64,000 nucleotides of DNA from Epiperipatus broadwayi (GCA_028023455.1 JAQFVV010006701.1:248001-312000), one strand, 5' to 3'. Shown: positions 45,224 to 57,170, numbered from the stretch's first letter. A program made the numbers and translations. The notes: generated by a model not told the origin, from the letters alone.

Positions 45224-45481
45224 TTAATAAATGTTTGTATGTTAATTACTGGCAGTGGCTTATTTTATTCTTTTTTATATACTCTTAGATTATATTATTT
45301 AAACTCTGCTCTTTCACTGAGCTAGTGACATGGGCTAATGACCGGAACCAAAATATTTAAAAAAAAAAAAAATTTTTTTGACTTACGTATCTGCCTACTT
45401 TATAAATTTTTCTAAGTTCAAATGCCTAGATGGCGCCCTGTAGTGCAGTTTACATAAGTCTATCTTATCTGGATTGTTACA
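43273..45481 (+). repeat. LTR-like repeat, copy 3, inverted relative to copies 1 and 2
   Basis: Starts TGTAATGAGCACA and ends GGATTGTTACA, the complements of the ends of copies 1 and 2. Internal blocks such as CCTGTAGTGC, AGGCAGATACGTAAG, TGGGTCAATGGATTGGATAT and CATTACAT(C)..ATGTGAGAAG-like sequence match with visible divergence, clearly older than the copy 1/2 pair. A (TA)n run lies at 45,190-45,220. No adjacent internal region is recognisable, so it is a solo LTR or remnant. No target duplication is evident. Confidence 0.75.
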
Positions 45482-45639
45482 TTACAATAAATTAATTAAA
45501 TATGTTAATGGCAAATAAAATACTAAAACAATCTAAATGATGTACATATTCCAAAAAAAAAAAAAAATACAGTTAGTTATTAAAATATACATACAACATT
45601 TTATATTTTAAAAGACCTCTTATAAATATTCATATTAGT

Positions 45640-46310
45640 TTAAATTCCTTCTGCAGTTTCTCTAGACAGTTTAGTAATTTTACAACCAGTGGAGAAGTTT
45701 AGGTCTGAAGTATGATATAGTCTTTTGGTTGGCTCTGGTTCAATGTTTTTCTTAATTCTGATTAGTCTTACTTGAATACATAGGCATTATAAATGCAGGC
45801 TATTGGAAACCATTCTCATGTGGGCAAAGACTATTTTTCCATCTTTGGGCTTCTTCTTGTCATTATTTCAAGGTTGGAAAAGTCACATAGGCATGAATGG
45901 AACATATCAGATGAGCTTAGCCAATCACATTTGTTTTTCTTACTTCAAATAACTTCGACATTTGAGCTGAGTTTTCTGTCACTACTGAAAAGTAGTATAA
46001 CAGCAGTCTCCTTAGCCAATATAAAATGCTTTCACATTTAGAACTAAAATCTTTTTGAGCTATTCAATGCAGATAATGAGTGCTTTGACTCTCCACAAAA
46101 GTTTTTTTCTCATTTTTCTTTTTTATGTCTTTTTTCCACTAAGCAACTCTTCCCAAAAGGCCTTCACTTGTTTTTTTACTTGTTTTAATTCTGTTTTTTT
46201 TATTTTGTTTTCTAATGCTTTTATACTAATTAGTTTTTTGTCTTTTAATTCTTTAATTACCAATAATTACAAGTTATTGTTGTTTGAAATTAACATTAGT
46301 TAAACTCGAG
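45640..46310 (-). pseudogene. Possible decayed coding remnant, unidentified
   Basis: Minus-strand frames of coding-like composition follow one another with stops and shifts between: ELKDKKLISIKALENKIKKT then ELKQVKKQVKAFWEELLSGK near 46,250-46,150; AQKDFSSKCESILYWLRRLL, YFSVVTENSAQMSKLFEVRK and TNVIG near 46,060-45,925; DGKIVFAHMRMVSNSLHL near 45,840-45,790; and KKNIEPEPTKRLYHTSDLNF, STGCKITKLSRETAEGI near 45,745-45,645. The residues are balanced compared with random A+T-rich frames. I recognise no family. It could be an old gag-like or transposase relic, or chance. Confidence 0.35.
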
Positions 46311-46378
46311 CATCAATTAATTCTGTTTTTTTTTCTTTATCTCCTTTTTTGTCGTTTTATAGATTTTAAGTTTTTTTT

Positions 46379-46470
46379 CTCATGTGTCATAGCATCAGCC
46401 AGGAAGCGAACCTGCTAACCCGGGACAACTGCTTGTAAAGCAGTTGTCGCTGACCTCTAGACCATCAAGA
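46379..46470 (-). repeat. tRNA-derived SINE, copy 2
   Basis: Minus strand: TGGTCTAGAGG fits the A-box consensus. The anticodon arm is a strong hairpin, AACTGC-TTTACAA-GCAGTT (loop triplet TAC, Val-like). GGTTCGCTTCC is B-box-like. The 3' part GATGCTATGACACATGA runs into an A-rich stretch, matching copy 1 at 33,205-33,304. Acceptor pairing is poor, so it is not a functional tRNA. Confidence 0.7.
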
Positions 46471-47082
46471 TTTTAAGTTTAATTATATTTTAAGCAAGAT
46501 GGCAAAATATAATTTTGTCTTATAATTTAGCATATTAAGCATATGCAACGTTTTACAGATTTTACAAATTTCTGTTTATGAATACACATTTTATTGCATT
46601 TATACAACTATAAATATAATTTAAATTATACATATTTAGGTAGGATCATTTGAGATGTTTTTATTACATTAACTTTCTTTTCATTTTATTCAAAAATATT
46701 TTAGCTTATCTCCATTTAAACATTACTTTATTGTTGACTAGAGATGGTCAAATCCATAATATTATGATATAGATAAAAGTATATCATTCTTTTAAAATAT
46801 CATTTCAGAGCAACAGTCTTTCCAACAGTTTCTCATGGAGAAAAAGTAAGAAAACTAAGCAGACTTATCAGCTGTCAGAGATGAAAATTGGGTTTGAATA
46901 ATTTTCTATTTTTGTTTTATACTATATGTAAAAATAGCTAGGAGTTCATTTCCTAGACTAATATTGAATAATTGTGAATCAGAAGACTTATACGAAAATC
47001 TTACTCCTGATTGTAACTTAGAAATTCAACTTTTATCTGACTCACATTTAATAGACAGCTCATAGCTATGGCATCTGAATTC
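46471..47082. other. A+T-rich stretch without recognised feature
   Basis: Nothing recognised. Confidence 0.5.
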
Positions 47083-47625
47083 AATAACTATTACATCATA
47101 AGGCTTATATATATATTTGTATTTTATATATAGAGCTCAAATATAAGCTCTATATATATGTAATAACTATTACATCATAAGGCTTATATATATATTTGTA
47201 TTTTATATATAGAGCTCAAATATAAGCTCTTAACAAGCTTTGCAGAATATCCCCAACCCCAGACCGGTTTCTGCTCCTGGCTTCCTCAGTGAAGTGCTAG
47301 AATATTCAAGCATTAGATTAAAAATACCAAGACAAGCCCAGCACTTTATCTAATAGATAACTATTATAAAAAAATCTGAAAATTTCAGACACTCAGATGT
47401 CTTCAAATCCATCGATATAAATTGAATAGCTATATGGGAGTGAACCAGGTTCAGATACACCATATATTAATAACTTTAGCAATATAAGCCAGTAGCAGAA
47501 ACCAGTCTGGGTTGTGATATTCTGCAAAGCTTGTTAAGAGCTTATTTACGAGCTCTATATATAACACTTGTAATACAAGTTTATTAAATTAGGTCATGTG
47601 ATATATGACGTGATTTCTTTGTAAT
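47083..47625. mobile_element. Hammerhead-bearing foldback family D, copy 2, with a tandem duplication at its left edge
   Basis: Left edge: a ~75 bp unit (TAACTATTACATCATAAGGC...GAGCTCAAATATAAGCTCT) is duplicated in tandem at ~47,085-47,230. Then inverted arms GCTCTTAACAAGCTTTGCAG...ATATC..CAGACCGGTTTC (47,227-47,271) and GAAACCAGTCTG...TTCTGCAAAGCTTGTTAAGAG (47,498-47,549). Between them is ~220 bp of core shared with 29.9-30.1 kb. The right side continues with AAGTTTATTAAATTAGGTCA, as at 30,293. No open frame. Confidence 0.75.
47256..47295 (-). ncRNA. Hammerhead-like motif, family D copy 2
   Basis: Stem I ACUUCA/UGGGGU (six pairs, two wobbles), CUGAGGA intact (47,283-47,289), a short stem II within AGCCAGGAGCA, GAA, palindromic stem III ACCGGU, C17 (canonical GUC) at 47,262. 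The weak point is stem II, with two pairs. A half copy with GAAACCAGUC|UGGG but no CUGANGA lies in the right arm at ~47,485-47,510 (plus). Confidence 0.6.
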
Positions 47626-49544
47626 ATTTGTATTTATACAGTGAAGCCATAAATATAAACTGTATTAATATACATTGCTTGAATTATATACACCATTAAA
47701 AATATATAAATAATCAAAAAGTCAAAACCTTAAAATTCATAAAATTAATACATTTTACATCATGACAGTAGTTATTTTTCTATCTCAGAATACCATAAGG
47801 GATCATGTTTATTAAGAATATTTTTTAATTCACTTTACTTTATTATGCTTATAGAGTATAATGAGGACAGTATTTCACATAATAAAATATTTTCTATGTG
47901 TAAAACTATGTGTTTTATGAAATTTAATAAAATACTTTATTTTTTTAAGCAATAAAATGAAAGCTATCAATGTAGTAATAGTAGAAAAAAAAAGTTAACT
48001 GTTATTATGTTGCATCAGAAATTTTAAAAAGTTTAAAAAGAGTAATGAAAAATAGGGATGGCTGTATAGATTTCAATGACTCCATAATGAGAGTGTTAAA
48101 AATATTATTGAGGAAAAAGTATATCATTAAGGGTACATTCGGTTGCAATAAATGTCTGACAGTTCATTATTTATTTTATCAATAGAAGTACATTTAAGTT
48201 ACAGTAAGTTTGTTATAAATTTTTATTTTTGAGTGAATGCAAATGAGTGAATAAACACATGCTAAATATATATGTAAAAATGCTCCCACAATTCAATATT
48301 CTTTATTTAAACTTTGTTTATATATCTTAATTTATATATGCATATTATATACACAAAAAATGTGTGTATTTTTTATATATCTATATGCATTTTGAAAAGT
48401 ATTGTAAGCATGCAGTTTAGTAAACAATACATTTTTATTGCAATCATAGATTACTATCAAATCATGAGCTAGTGTAGATGATGTATGTGTAGGCAAGGAA
48501 ATCTTGAAACAAAATAATATATGTGGCTCTACTGTGTGTGCTTTAATTTAATTAGAATAAACAACAGAAATATGTATATATACAAGTTCTTATAATGCAA
48601 ATCTTGCATAAAATATCAGTTATTTATTATACTACAATGCAAGTTGTCACTGTGTAAAATAACTATTAATCTTAAAAATAAATATATTGCATTGTGATAC
48701 TAAAAAAATAATCAATTGTTTCTTTGCTTGGGAGTTTACAGAAAATTAGAGACCAGGAAGTAATGGAGATATAACTGCAATTTATAGTCCTCTGCTCCAG
48801 AGACAGGGATTTTACACTTCATCAATAACTTTTTGTAATAGTAGCGTTAAATTTGTGCAATACAAGTCCATCTCACTATTTTTTCATGTGTAATATCTTA
48901 TAAGTAATTATACCTTTCTATCTATTACTTAAATCCCACATGCACAATTAAATACTTCTGAAAAAGATAAATGAACCCACAAGGATAAATTATATAATTT
49001 TAATAATTACCTTATAAAATATTTAAATAAATCACTCAAGAATTAAATATCAAATATCTTATTAAAATTTTATAACTGCAAATCAATGTATATTTATTGC
49101 ATTTATACATTTTAGTAATTGTTTTAACACAGTTACTCTAATAATAATTATTGGTAAAAATTTCAGATCAACTAAAAATTATTAAATTGAAATAAAAGTT
49201 TAAAAATTTCTACATCTGTAACAATTAATTAACAATATTTAAAAATAATATTTATCAATTTAAGCCACACTGCAATTATTTTAATTCTTTTTTTCACATA
49301 TGCTAATCTGAAAGAAGTTTGAGATATTCTATTAATATTAAAAAAACATAGTAGTTATACAAAAAATTATCTTAAACTTTAAATGATGAATAGTATACAA
49401 AAATTAGACTATTAATAACTCTGACTTTAATCCATTAACTTTAAAATGTAAAGGTTTTTCATTCAATTATAGGTAAAAGTGATAATACAGCCCATGGTAC
49501 CCCTCATTCTATTTAATGGAATAAAATTGTGAATGTTGCCTATT
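47626..49544. other. A+T-rich stretch without recognised feature
   Basis: No convincing coding frame, RNA gene or transposon end seen. Confidence 0.55.
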
Positions 49545-49643
49545 GTTTTGGTGATGAAGCACCAACTTTTATATATATATAAACCTAAAGGTTTATATTG
49601 TTTTGGTGATGAAGCACCAACTTTTATATATATATAAACCTTG
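49545..49643 (+). repeat. Tandem duplication of a ~50 bp unit
   Basis: TTGTTTTGGTGATGAAGCAC...CTTTTATATATATATAAACC occurs twice, joined by TAAAGGTTTATA. The two units look identical, which suggests a recent duplication. GGTGATGAAGCACC is itself a short hairpin. Confidence 0.9.
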
Positions 49644-52600
49644 ATGTTCTGCTAGTTAAGTTTATTTCAGTGCAAAAGCAGCTATATTTTAAAAAAATAT
49701 TTTCTCTTTAATACTTTGAAACTCTATACATGTTAAGATTTTAAAACCAAACCCAATATTCTACTGTACCCAAATAGTAGTATCTTTGAAAGTGATGTAA
49801 TATATTTACAAATTAATAACACCTTTAACCATACATTATTACCTAGTTGTCAAACTTTCTTGACAAGATATCAGAACTTGTCTTCATGTCATGAACTTAG
49901 AATAGTTACAAAATAATCGAATTCTATGATATGACATTAAAAATAAATTTATTGTTATTTAATACTAATTCTTATTCTAATTTAATCTTGGAATTCAAAC
50001 CTCCTGCTTTTGTAAAATATTATTAAACATACACATAATACATATGATAAATTATGAGTTATGAGCTTATGGGTACATTATATCATTCTCACCATTATTG
50101 AGGCTGCATGATACTACAATAGTGTTTCATTAAACTGTGACTATATATGATTATATTAATAGGCTATACACCTATTTACAAAATAGTATTTGTAGTTAGC
50201 AAAGTTGTGTTTAAATTGACTATAAACAGTAAAGTGGCTTGGTGAATTGTCAGTTATCTGAAAAAGATTCTAAGCTTTATCGGATTTGAATCCTAGATCA
50301 TTAACATGACATAAAAATAGAAAACCTGCTGCCTATAAGATTTTTCATATAATTATAAATAAAAAATAATATTATATATACAAAAAATAATAATGTAATC
50401 TTTATCAAGTTTTGTTTATTTATTGGATTTGCAAAGGGGGAGGATACTTCTGTAAAACAGAACGAAGAAGACAACAATATATATAGACTGAATAATATTA
50501 ACTTTAAAAATCGACCGCTGTTGGCTCACGTGAACAGTGCCTTTAAGTCAACCAGTTAGTAATTGTCATTTGAAAAATTTCAAGAGGGAAGATAAACAGG
50601 AAAAGGGTCTTAAAAAGGAGAACTTGATGAGGCTTTCGGAGTGATTTAAATTCTATGCTCGTATCCATAAAAAATAAAACAGAAAGGTTACTTTTAAAAA
50701 AAGAAAGAAATCTATTGACGATTTTGTTAAAGAAAAAATCTGAAAAGCAAATTTTTTTTTTTGTCTTCAAATAGACATTACGAATCGGCAAAATATAGGT
50801 TTCCCATCTCATCAAAAATATTGAGTAATTATTTGCATGAATAACTTATTAATTGTTAAAAATAATAATGAAAGTCAAAGTCACTTTTTAAAGTGCAAAT
50901 CTATGTAAAAAAAATTTTTAGATGCGTAGGCATAAAAAAATCAATTCATATATATATTTCCTAGTAAAGAATTTTAAACAATCAGTCATGCACATTTTTA
51001 TATTAATAGTATGTAAATAATTCAAAGATTCTGCTTAATACAAAAGCTGCCTTATTTTTATATTGTAACACGAAACAAAGCATAGAACTGTAAACATAGT
51101 ATGGTCCAGTAAAAAGATGACTGGTTTTCTCTTCAAGCTGCACAATGCGCCATCTCTGAATCAATACATTTGTTGAATAGCAACATAGTTTATATATTGT
51201 CACAAAAATTTTAACATGCTAATCTGTCTGGATTATAAGTTATCTTGAATGCCCTCTCTCCATCACAGATAAATTAAACCTCTTGAAAACATTCTTGTAA
51301 CGCATGGATTAATTATTAAACATTGTTTGAATTATTTCAAATATTACAGTAATAGTTTCTTGCAACTTAAAACAAAATATATAATTAATGTGTTGTTTCA
51401 TTATAAGTTAAGGTATGAAACATAAAATCACATTTAACGTTATAATTCATGGTCCAGACATGCCAGTCTTATAATTTGTGTGGTGAATAACCAATCTGCA
51501 TAAAATATGCATTGATTCAGAGAGGAATCTGCAGGCTGATTGAAGAGATAATTAATTACCACTTGCATTTTCATTGGCTATATACTCTGTATATTATTTT
51601 ATATGATCTATATTATAATTATTTGAATGAGCATTTAAGTTTAAGGTCTAATATAATTTACCTTTTTAGAACCCAACAGCTAAATACACATTTAGTAATA
51701 AATATTGAATGGCATGGAATTCATAACATAATGAATTCCATCTCAGTACTATTATTATGCCATGACATTTGAATTTAGGAGTAGTAAAAATTAAATAAAA
51801 AACATTTTTGCATTCAAATAAGCTGCATGTTTTTTTCCAGGTAGGTATTTTATAATTAATGCAGCTATGCATTTTAAAATGATTACCTGATACTAACCAG
51901 TGATAATCAGCACCTGGTAAACAATGCCTTCTCTTTCATTATTTTTTAAAACAGAGTTAATGAAATATGCCCTTGCCCCGTAATAAGCAGTTTTTAAAAG
52001 ACTCTTTTACCAACAAATTAAATATGCAGTTGAAATGATTTGTGTGAGATACTGGGCAAATTATGAGATTTTCTCAAGAATTAGGGAACAAACTAAAGGT
52101 CAATGATTCAAACCTAAGTTTTTTTTCAACCAGTTGAGTACATTTTAAAACAGTTTGTAAATTTTTTAATTATTCTATAATCACTATAGATTGTCACTTA
52201 ATAATGGTTATTAAGTAGAACTATAACTAGTGGGTTCTAAGAAAAGGTATCATAAATCTTAAGATGGAAGTGGTCAATCAGGTAAACAACAATCCATTGA
52301 CCATGAAGATAATGGTGTTTGAAATATAATTCAAAATTTCAATAAATGTAGTCAACTAATATTTTGACTATAGTCTATTTTCAGTAATATAGGCATTTAC
52401 CATAGTCTTTGAAAGCCTATTAATTTTTCATATCAATACTTTGAAATATTAAACACAAAAGTTTTGAATTCAAGCTTACATAAGTAATTAGTTATTTAGA
52501 TCAAAGATATTCCAGAATGAAGTTCTTTATTTCAAAACTAAATTAAAATCTATTCAACATCAATATATAGAATTCAATGTTTACACATATTTATATGGAT

Positions 52601-53120
52601 GTTTTCCAGAAATGATTTGTAATAGATTAGTTACTGCTTTTAAAAACAAATTTTGTCTAACATAGAAAGTCTCTGTGTTTATATCTTTGGTATATAGTGA
52701 TTTTCATAACTGTGGGGGTGTGATGCATGTATCACATTAAATATTGATGGTGATTTATTTTTATTTTGAATTTGGCTTTGATATAATATATCAATACGAC
52801 ACACTATTATGAGATCTTTAAATTTGATAATCTCAGAATGCTATTTTACTATGTGAAAATAATACTTGTAGATGGTCTTATTTCAGACATCAAACTTATT
52901 TTTAGAAAATTAATTAACATATATAATAATGCATATGTTTAAATTAATTATTTTTAAATAAATAGAGAGACATGTCATTTTTGTTTTTTAAATAATACTT
53001 TTTCAATTAGAATAAAAGAAAAAAACAATTTTTATCAATTGTCAAAATCAACTATATTTTTAAAAAAAAAAAATCAACTTTCTTGATTGTATATTTTCTC
53101 TTTATATTGCATTATACACT
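49644..53120. other. A+T-rich stretch without recognised feature
   Basis: A segment at ~50,500-50,830 is locally less A+T-rich and has a 90-codon minus-strand frame without recognisable domain. A B-box-like GGATTCAAATCC occurs on the minus strand near 50,290 and an AGGTTTGAATC-like one near 52,110; both may be SINE crumbs. Confidence 0.45.
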
Positions 53121-53132
53121 ATGGGCATATAT

Positions 53133-53218
53133 ATATATATATATATATATATAAATGCAAAACTCAAACAGACTAACCATATATATATATAAATGCAAAA
53201 CTCAAACAGACTAACCAT
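53133..53218. repeat. (TA)n plus tandem 30-40 bp duplication at PLE end
   Basis: After (TA)n, the unit AAATGCAAAACTCAAACAGA...CTAACCAT is duplicated, with a TA run between the copies. It corresponds to the 3' terminus of PLE family E (compare TCTG.TTGAGTTTTG near 40,917 and 58,066). Confidence 0.8.
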
Positions 53219-53920
53219 GAAAGTAAAATCTAAAATACAACCAATGGTTTTACTGCTACAAGTAGACTTCTAAAGTGTAAAGAACTACAAAACAACAGAA
53301 TATTTATATTAACATTACCCACAATTTCATTTACTTCCCATCCATCCTTAATATTAAAAGAACTTCAGAATCATCAATTTTTAATAATAAAGATTATTTA
53401 ATTCTTTTTATTTCATTTCTCTCAAAAAATAATTAAGAACTATTTATTTCTAACTCTATTTTTATGTACCTTTATTCTTTCATTTAAAGTCAAATTATTT
53501 TGACCTATATAAACCTTCTTACAAAATCAAAGGATAATATACACTATACCAGGAATAGTCTTCCTATCAAAAATTTATTTTGTATTATTTACTAAATTAT
53601 TCAATGTAACACCCCTTTTCCAAGCAATTTTTTATTTCCAAACAAATTACTATTTTTACATACAATTTTATAAGAAGACAATTGAAATAGCAAAGAAATA
53701 AAATCATATTTTTCTTTATCCTTTACATCATTACAAATATTACTATTAAATAAAATACTTTTACCAAATTCATCAGAGTATCCAACACTCAAATAATCTT
53801 TATAAAATTGACCTTTCAGAAACAATGCTACCACCCAATAATTATTTAGTTTCATATTCCTACAACAATAATTTCTTAAAACAGCTACTTTATGAGATAC
53901 AGATTGATAGCTATCAGGTA
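53165..53920 (-). pseudogene. PLE family E fragment: RT end, GIY-YIG and 3' flank
   Basis: Minus strand from ~53,915: DSYQSVSHKVAVLRNY, KLNNYWVVALFLKGQFYKDY, YDFISLLFQLSSYKIVCKNS, NLFGNKKLLGKGV, a shift, DRKTIPGIVYII, then FCKKVYIGQNNLTLNERIKV (catalytic Tyr and Arg kept) and HKNRVRNK, then decay, and SSFNIKDGW. It is collinear with 40,110-40,815. The 3' flank has the hairpin-AAAACC motif at 53,237-53,278. Head-to-head with the next fragment at a TGATAGCTATCA palindrome. Confidence 0.8.
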
Positions 53921-54530
53921 ATTTTTATAAGATTGAGAAAGGGTGATAATAGGTTATATTATTTTTTCTTTAGGTTTTTCAGTTTATATTAATTATATGG
54001 AAGAGGAAATTATTATTAAAAATAATTGTATATATTTAAAGTTATTTGTTAGATATGTGGATGATTGTTTGTTTGTAGTTGACAATGATAGATTGAAGAA
54101 GTTGGTAAATGAGTTAATTGTTTTGATTCTTCTATAAAATATGTGGTAAAAGGAGGGTAGTTAGGTTTTGTTAGATTAAATTTGTTAGATCTATTGGTGA
54201 TTAGAAATGTAAATACTAATTGTGTAGTGCGTAGTCATTATGTTAAAAGTAAAGAGTTAAGGTTTATAATTAAACCAGATGTCTATCAATCTGTATCTCA
54301 TAAAATAGCTTAAGAAATTATTGTCATAGGAATAAGAAATTAAATAATTCTAGTGGGGTAACTTTGTTTCAGAAAGACTAATTTTATAAAGATTATTTGA
54401 CTGTTGGCTACTCTGATAAATTTGTTAAAAATATTTTATTTAAGAGTAATATTTGTAAAGGATGAAGAAAAATATAATTTTATTTCTTTGCTATTTAAAT
54501 TGTCTTTTTATAAAATTGTATGTAATGAAA
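53921..54530 (+). pseudogene. PLE family E RT fragment, inverted to the previous one
   Basis: Collinear with 39,757-40,390: GGTAATTTTTATAAGATTGA, then IIGYIIFSLGFSVYINYMEE (motif B), FVRYVDDCLFVV (YVDD active site near 54,054; the 39.4 kb copy has HVDD), and residual sequence through SSGVTLFQKD, YDFISLLFKLSFYKIVC-type sequence. Several frameshifts. It overlaps the minus-strand fragment by part of the RT, so this is two truncated copies and not one inverted insertion. Confidence 0.8.
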
Positions 54531-55251
54531 CAGTTGACCTTAGTTCAAGATCGAGTTTCACTGTTCTACCACAGCCCATCTTTCATCCTGCTCCTTTTTT
54601 TTTGTAAAATGTATATAAACTATACATATATTTCTGAGAAGCATCTATGAGATTTATAAATATAAATGTTAAATAATTTTTTTCCTTAATCATTTTAAAT
54701 ATTAACTTTTATAGATGAGATTCAGATATATACATATATTACAGGATCATATATATATAATTAAAAATACTAAATAATTTTATGTCTTTTAAAATTGTAT
54801 TTTTTTTTACTTTTATTTTTAATACTTTGTAATTATCTTTTTTTGTCATAAAACTACATAAAAATTTAAGATAGAAGATGCAGTCGTTAACTGTCCAGGA
54901 ATAATTAAAGAGGTGGGAATGTTAGTTTGTTTCATGATTAAAAAGGAATTTTTAAATTAAAGTAAAATCTAAAACAAAGCTAATAGATTTTAGTTAGCTA
55001 TTAACGTTTTTATCAAATCTATTTCCAATCTGGAAATTGATTTGAATTTATTCTTGGACAGTTATCTAATGATTGTATCTCTACTAACAATAGAGAAAAG
55101 ATTTTTGTAAATTAAAAATTAATTAGAGTTAAAAAGTTTAATTAAAACAAACATTCTTTGAATAACTAAAAACTGACATAAATAGAGCTAGAAATCTATT
55201 GTGTCAGAGTTTGGTCAATCATTGCTAGCCGACTCCACATCTGTTTAAATT
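54531..55251. other. A+T-rich stretch without recognised feature
   Basis: Nothing recognised. Confidence 0.5.
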
Positions 55252-55422
55252 TTAGGGGCCTAAGCCGCCTTCCCCTCCATCAGCTTCACTCTTCGCCATG
55301 CAGAGATGTAGCTCCCACCACTCAAGAGTGCCCGTACCATCAAAGAATTCTGCTTGCCACAGAGGATTCATCAGTACTTCATAGAATCCTGGGGTAACCA
55401 GCCCAAAGACATTATAATTATA
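55252..55422 (-). pseudogene. GC-rich island with a 57-codon open segment, unidentified
   Basis: About 170 bp near 50% G+C in strongly A+T-rich DNA. The minus frame is open from a stop at ~55,423 and reads NVFGLVTPGFYEVLMNPLWQ, then AEFFDGTGTLEWWELHLCMA and KSEADGGEGGLGP, then stop. There is no start codon at the front, so it would be an exon or TE fragment. The composition is protein-like (aromatic and glycine-rich), but I do not recognise the family. A transposon relic or a retained exon are both possible. Confidence 0.4.
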
Positions 55423-57136
55423 TTAACTAATTCTAACTTGTAACTCTTTAAAATTAATGTTTTCTTTATGTTTAATTTTTTTAAAAACTCATTTTCGGCA
55501 ATTATAAGTAATCTTTTTGAATCAATTCTGTACCATCCATATTAATGTTACTACAAAACCTTTCATCCAACTCACGCTTCTTATTATTTTTATAATTTAG
55601 TGTGGTAATAATCTATTTTTAATGATATTTTTATATTTTTTACTTGATTTTATTTGTAAATGACACTCAAACCTAGTCTTATGAACTTCTATATCCCCCT
55701 GTGGAATAAAAAAAAAAGGGGGGGGGATTAATGAGTTCTTGTAATTTATTTCTAAATATCTAGTAAGATTGGGTTTGTATTTTAAATGAATACATGCTTT
55801 TAAATAAAGATTTTATCGTAAATTTATACAAAATGTATAAATACTTTGCAATGTGGGGTGGATATTGGTGTCCATTAGTTTAATGAATTTCTTTATTGAT
55901 CACCATTGCCAAAAAGGCTGGCAACATAAATCTATTTTGTTATTTGCACTTTTAAGTCCATGAATTTTAGTTTTTTTTATGTGTTAAACCAAATATTGAT
56001 TCAAAAAGCAGGAGTAATGTATGCTTCATTAATTATAGTTTAACTTATGATAAATGACTTTATCTTACATGAGTCATTATTTTAGCATATCATTACATAT
56101 TTGTTAAACCATTTAAGGCTTTACTTTAATATTTAAATTCAGTGACTAAATTCTTATAATAGTGTTGCTGGCATATGTCAAATTATTAATAAGCCACATA
56201 GGGCTTTGATCTGATTCATCTGTACCTCATTCCAGGGTGTCATGATCGTCTTTGTTCATCATTCTTCTCTGAGTATATATTTATATACTGCTTTGATTCA
56301 CTCATATCTCATGCTGAGGATTCAAAGCCTCCCATCTTTTAGTGTTCTCATTCATAATACAAGTCTAAGTCTACTTTTGGAACATGCAGATTAGTGTAAG
56401 CTCTGTATGGCTACACCGTGATTTGGCCCATAGAAACTTCCTGCCTACCTTTTCTTTTCAGTACTGCTCTAGCATGAAGCTGACATGTACTACCTTTAAA
56501 AAAATTTGAGAATGACCTTGTCTTGGCCAAATGTGCTATTTCCTCTCTCACTGACATAATGATAGCACCATAATTTTTTTATAGTTAGTTTTCTAGCCTG
56601 TTTAGAAAAATTAATCATAATGATATGTAATAATAAAACATTTTTCTCTTTGTAATATTTTTCGTTGGAGTTTAGATCCAAATTTTCATGAAGCTGCCCT
56701 CTCTTTTAGTAAAATAACCCATTCCTGTATTTATAGAGTTTCACAATATTTTATCGTTAAATGTTGAAAATGTAAAATAAATAATGTTTTTGGTCGACTT
56801 ACTGATCAAAATGTATGCTTATTTTAATTGTTGTAAATAAAGTCTATAAATGAAAATAAACTTATGTATCAAATGCCAAAGGCATCTTACTAAAATCATA
56901 TAATCAGAAAAACTCTATTGTATCTTGATATATATATATTTTTAAATGTATAAAATGTCCACCAAACCATCCAGATAAATCTGTTTTTGTCACATTGAAT
57001 AAAATCCTATTTTTTAAATATACGTTCAGTATTGTAACTGCCACACTAAATTAATATTTGTTAAAATAAAAATCATTGTATTAAGTTTGTTAAATGTTTA
57101 TAATGAAAATAAAGTTTTAAAGGTGTGAAGTTGATT
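55423..57136. other. A+T-rich stretch with moderately balanced segment
   Basis: 56,190-56,500 is less A+T-rich than its surroundings (GTGATTTGGCCC, CTTCCTGCCTACC) but no frame or RNA is recognisable; an old retroelement is possible. Confidence 0.4.

Positions 57137-57170
<34 letters not shown>

Noticed and set aside
46055-46303. 82-codon plus-strand frame rich in Phe and Leu
   Set aside because: Shadow of the lysine-rich minus-strand segment in the same place.
49545-49643. GGTGATGAAGCACC as another hammerhead
   Set aside because: No GAAA after the hairpin and no stem I. Kept only as a tandem duplication.
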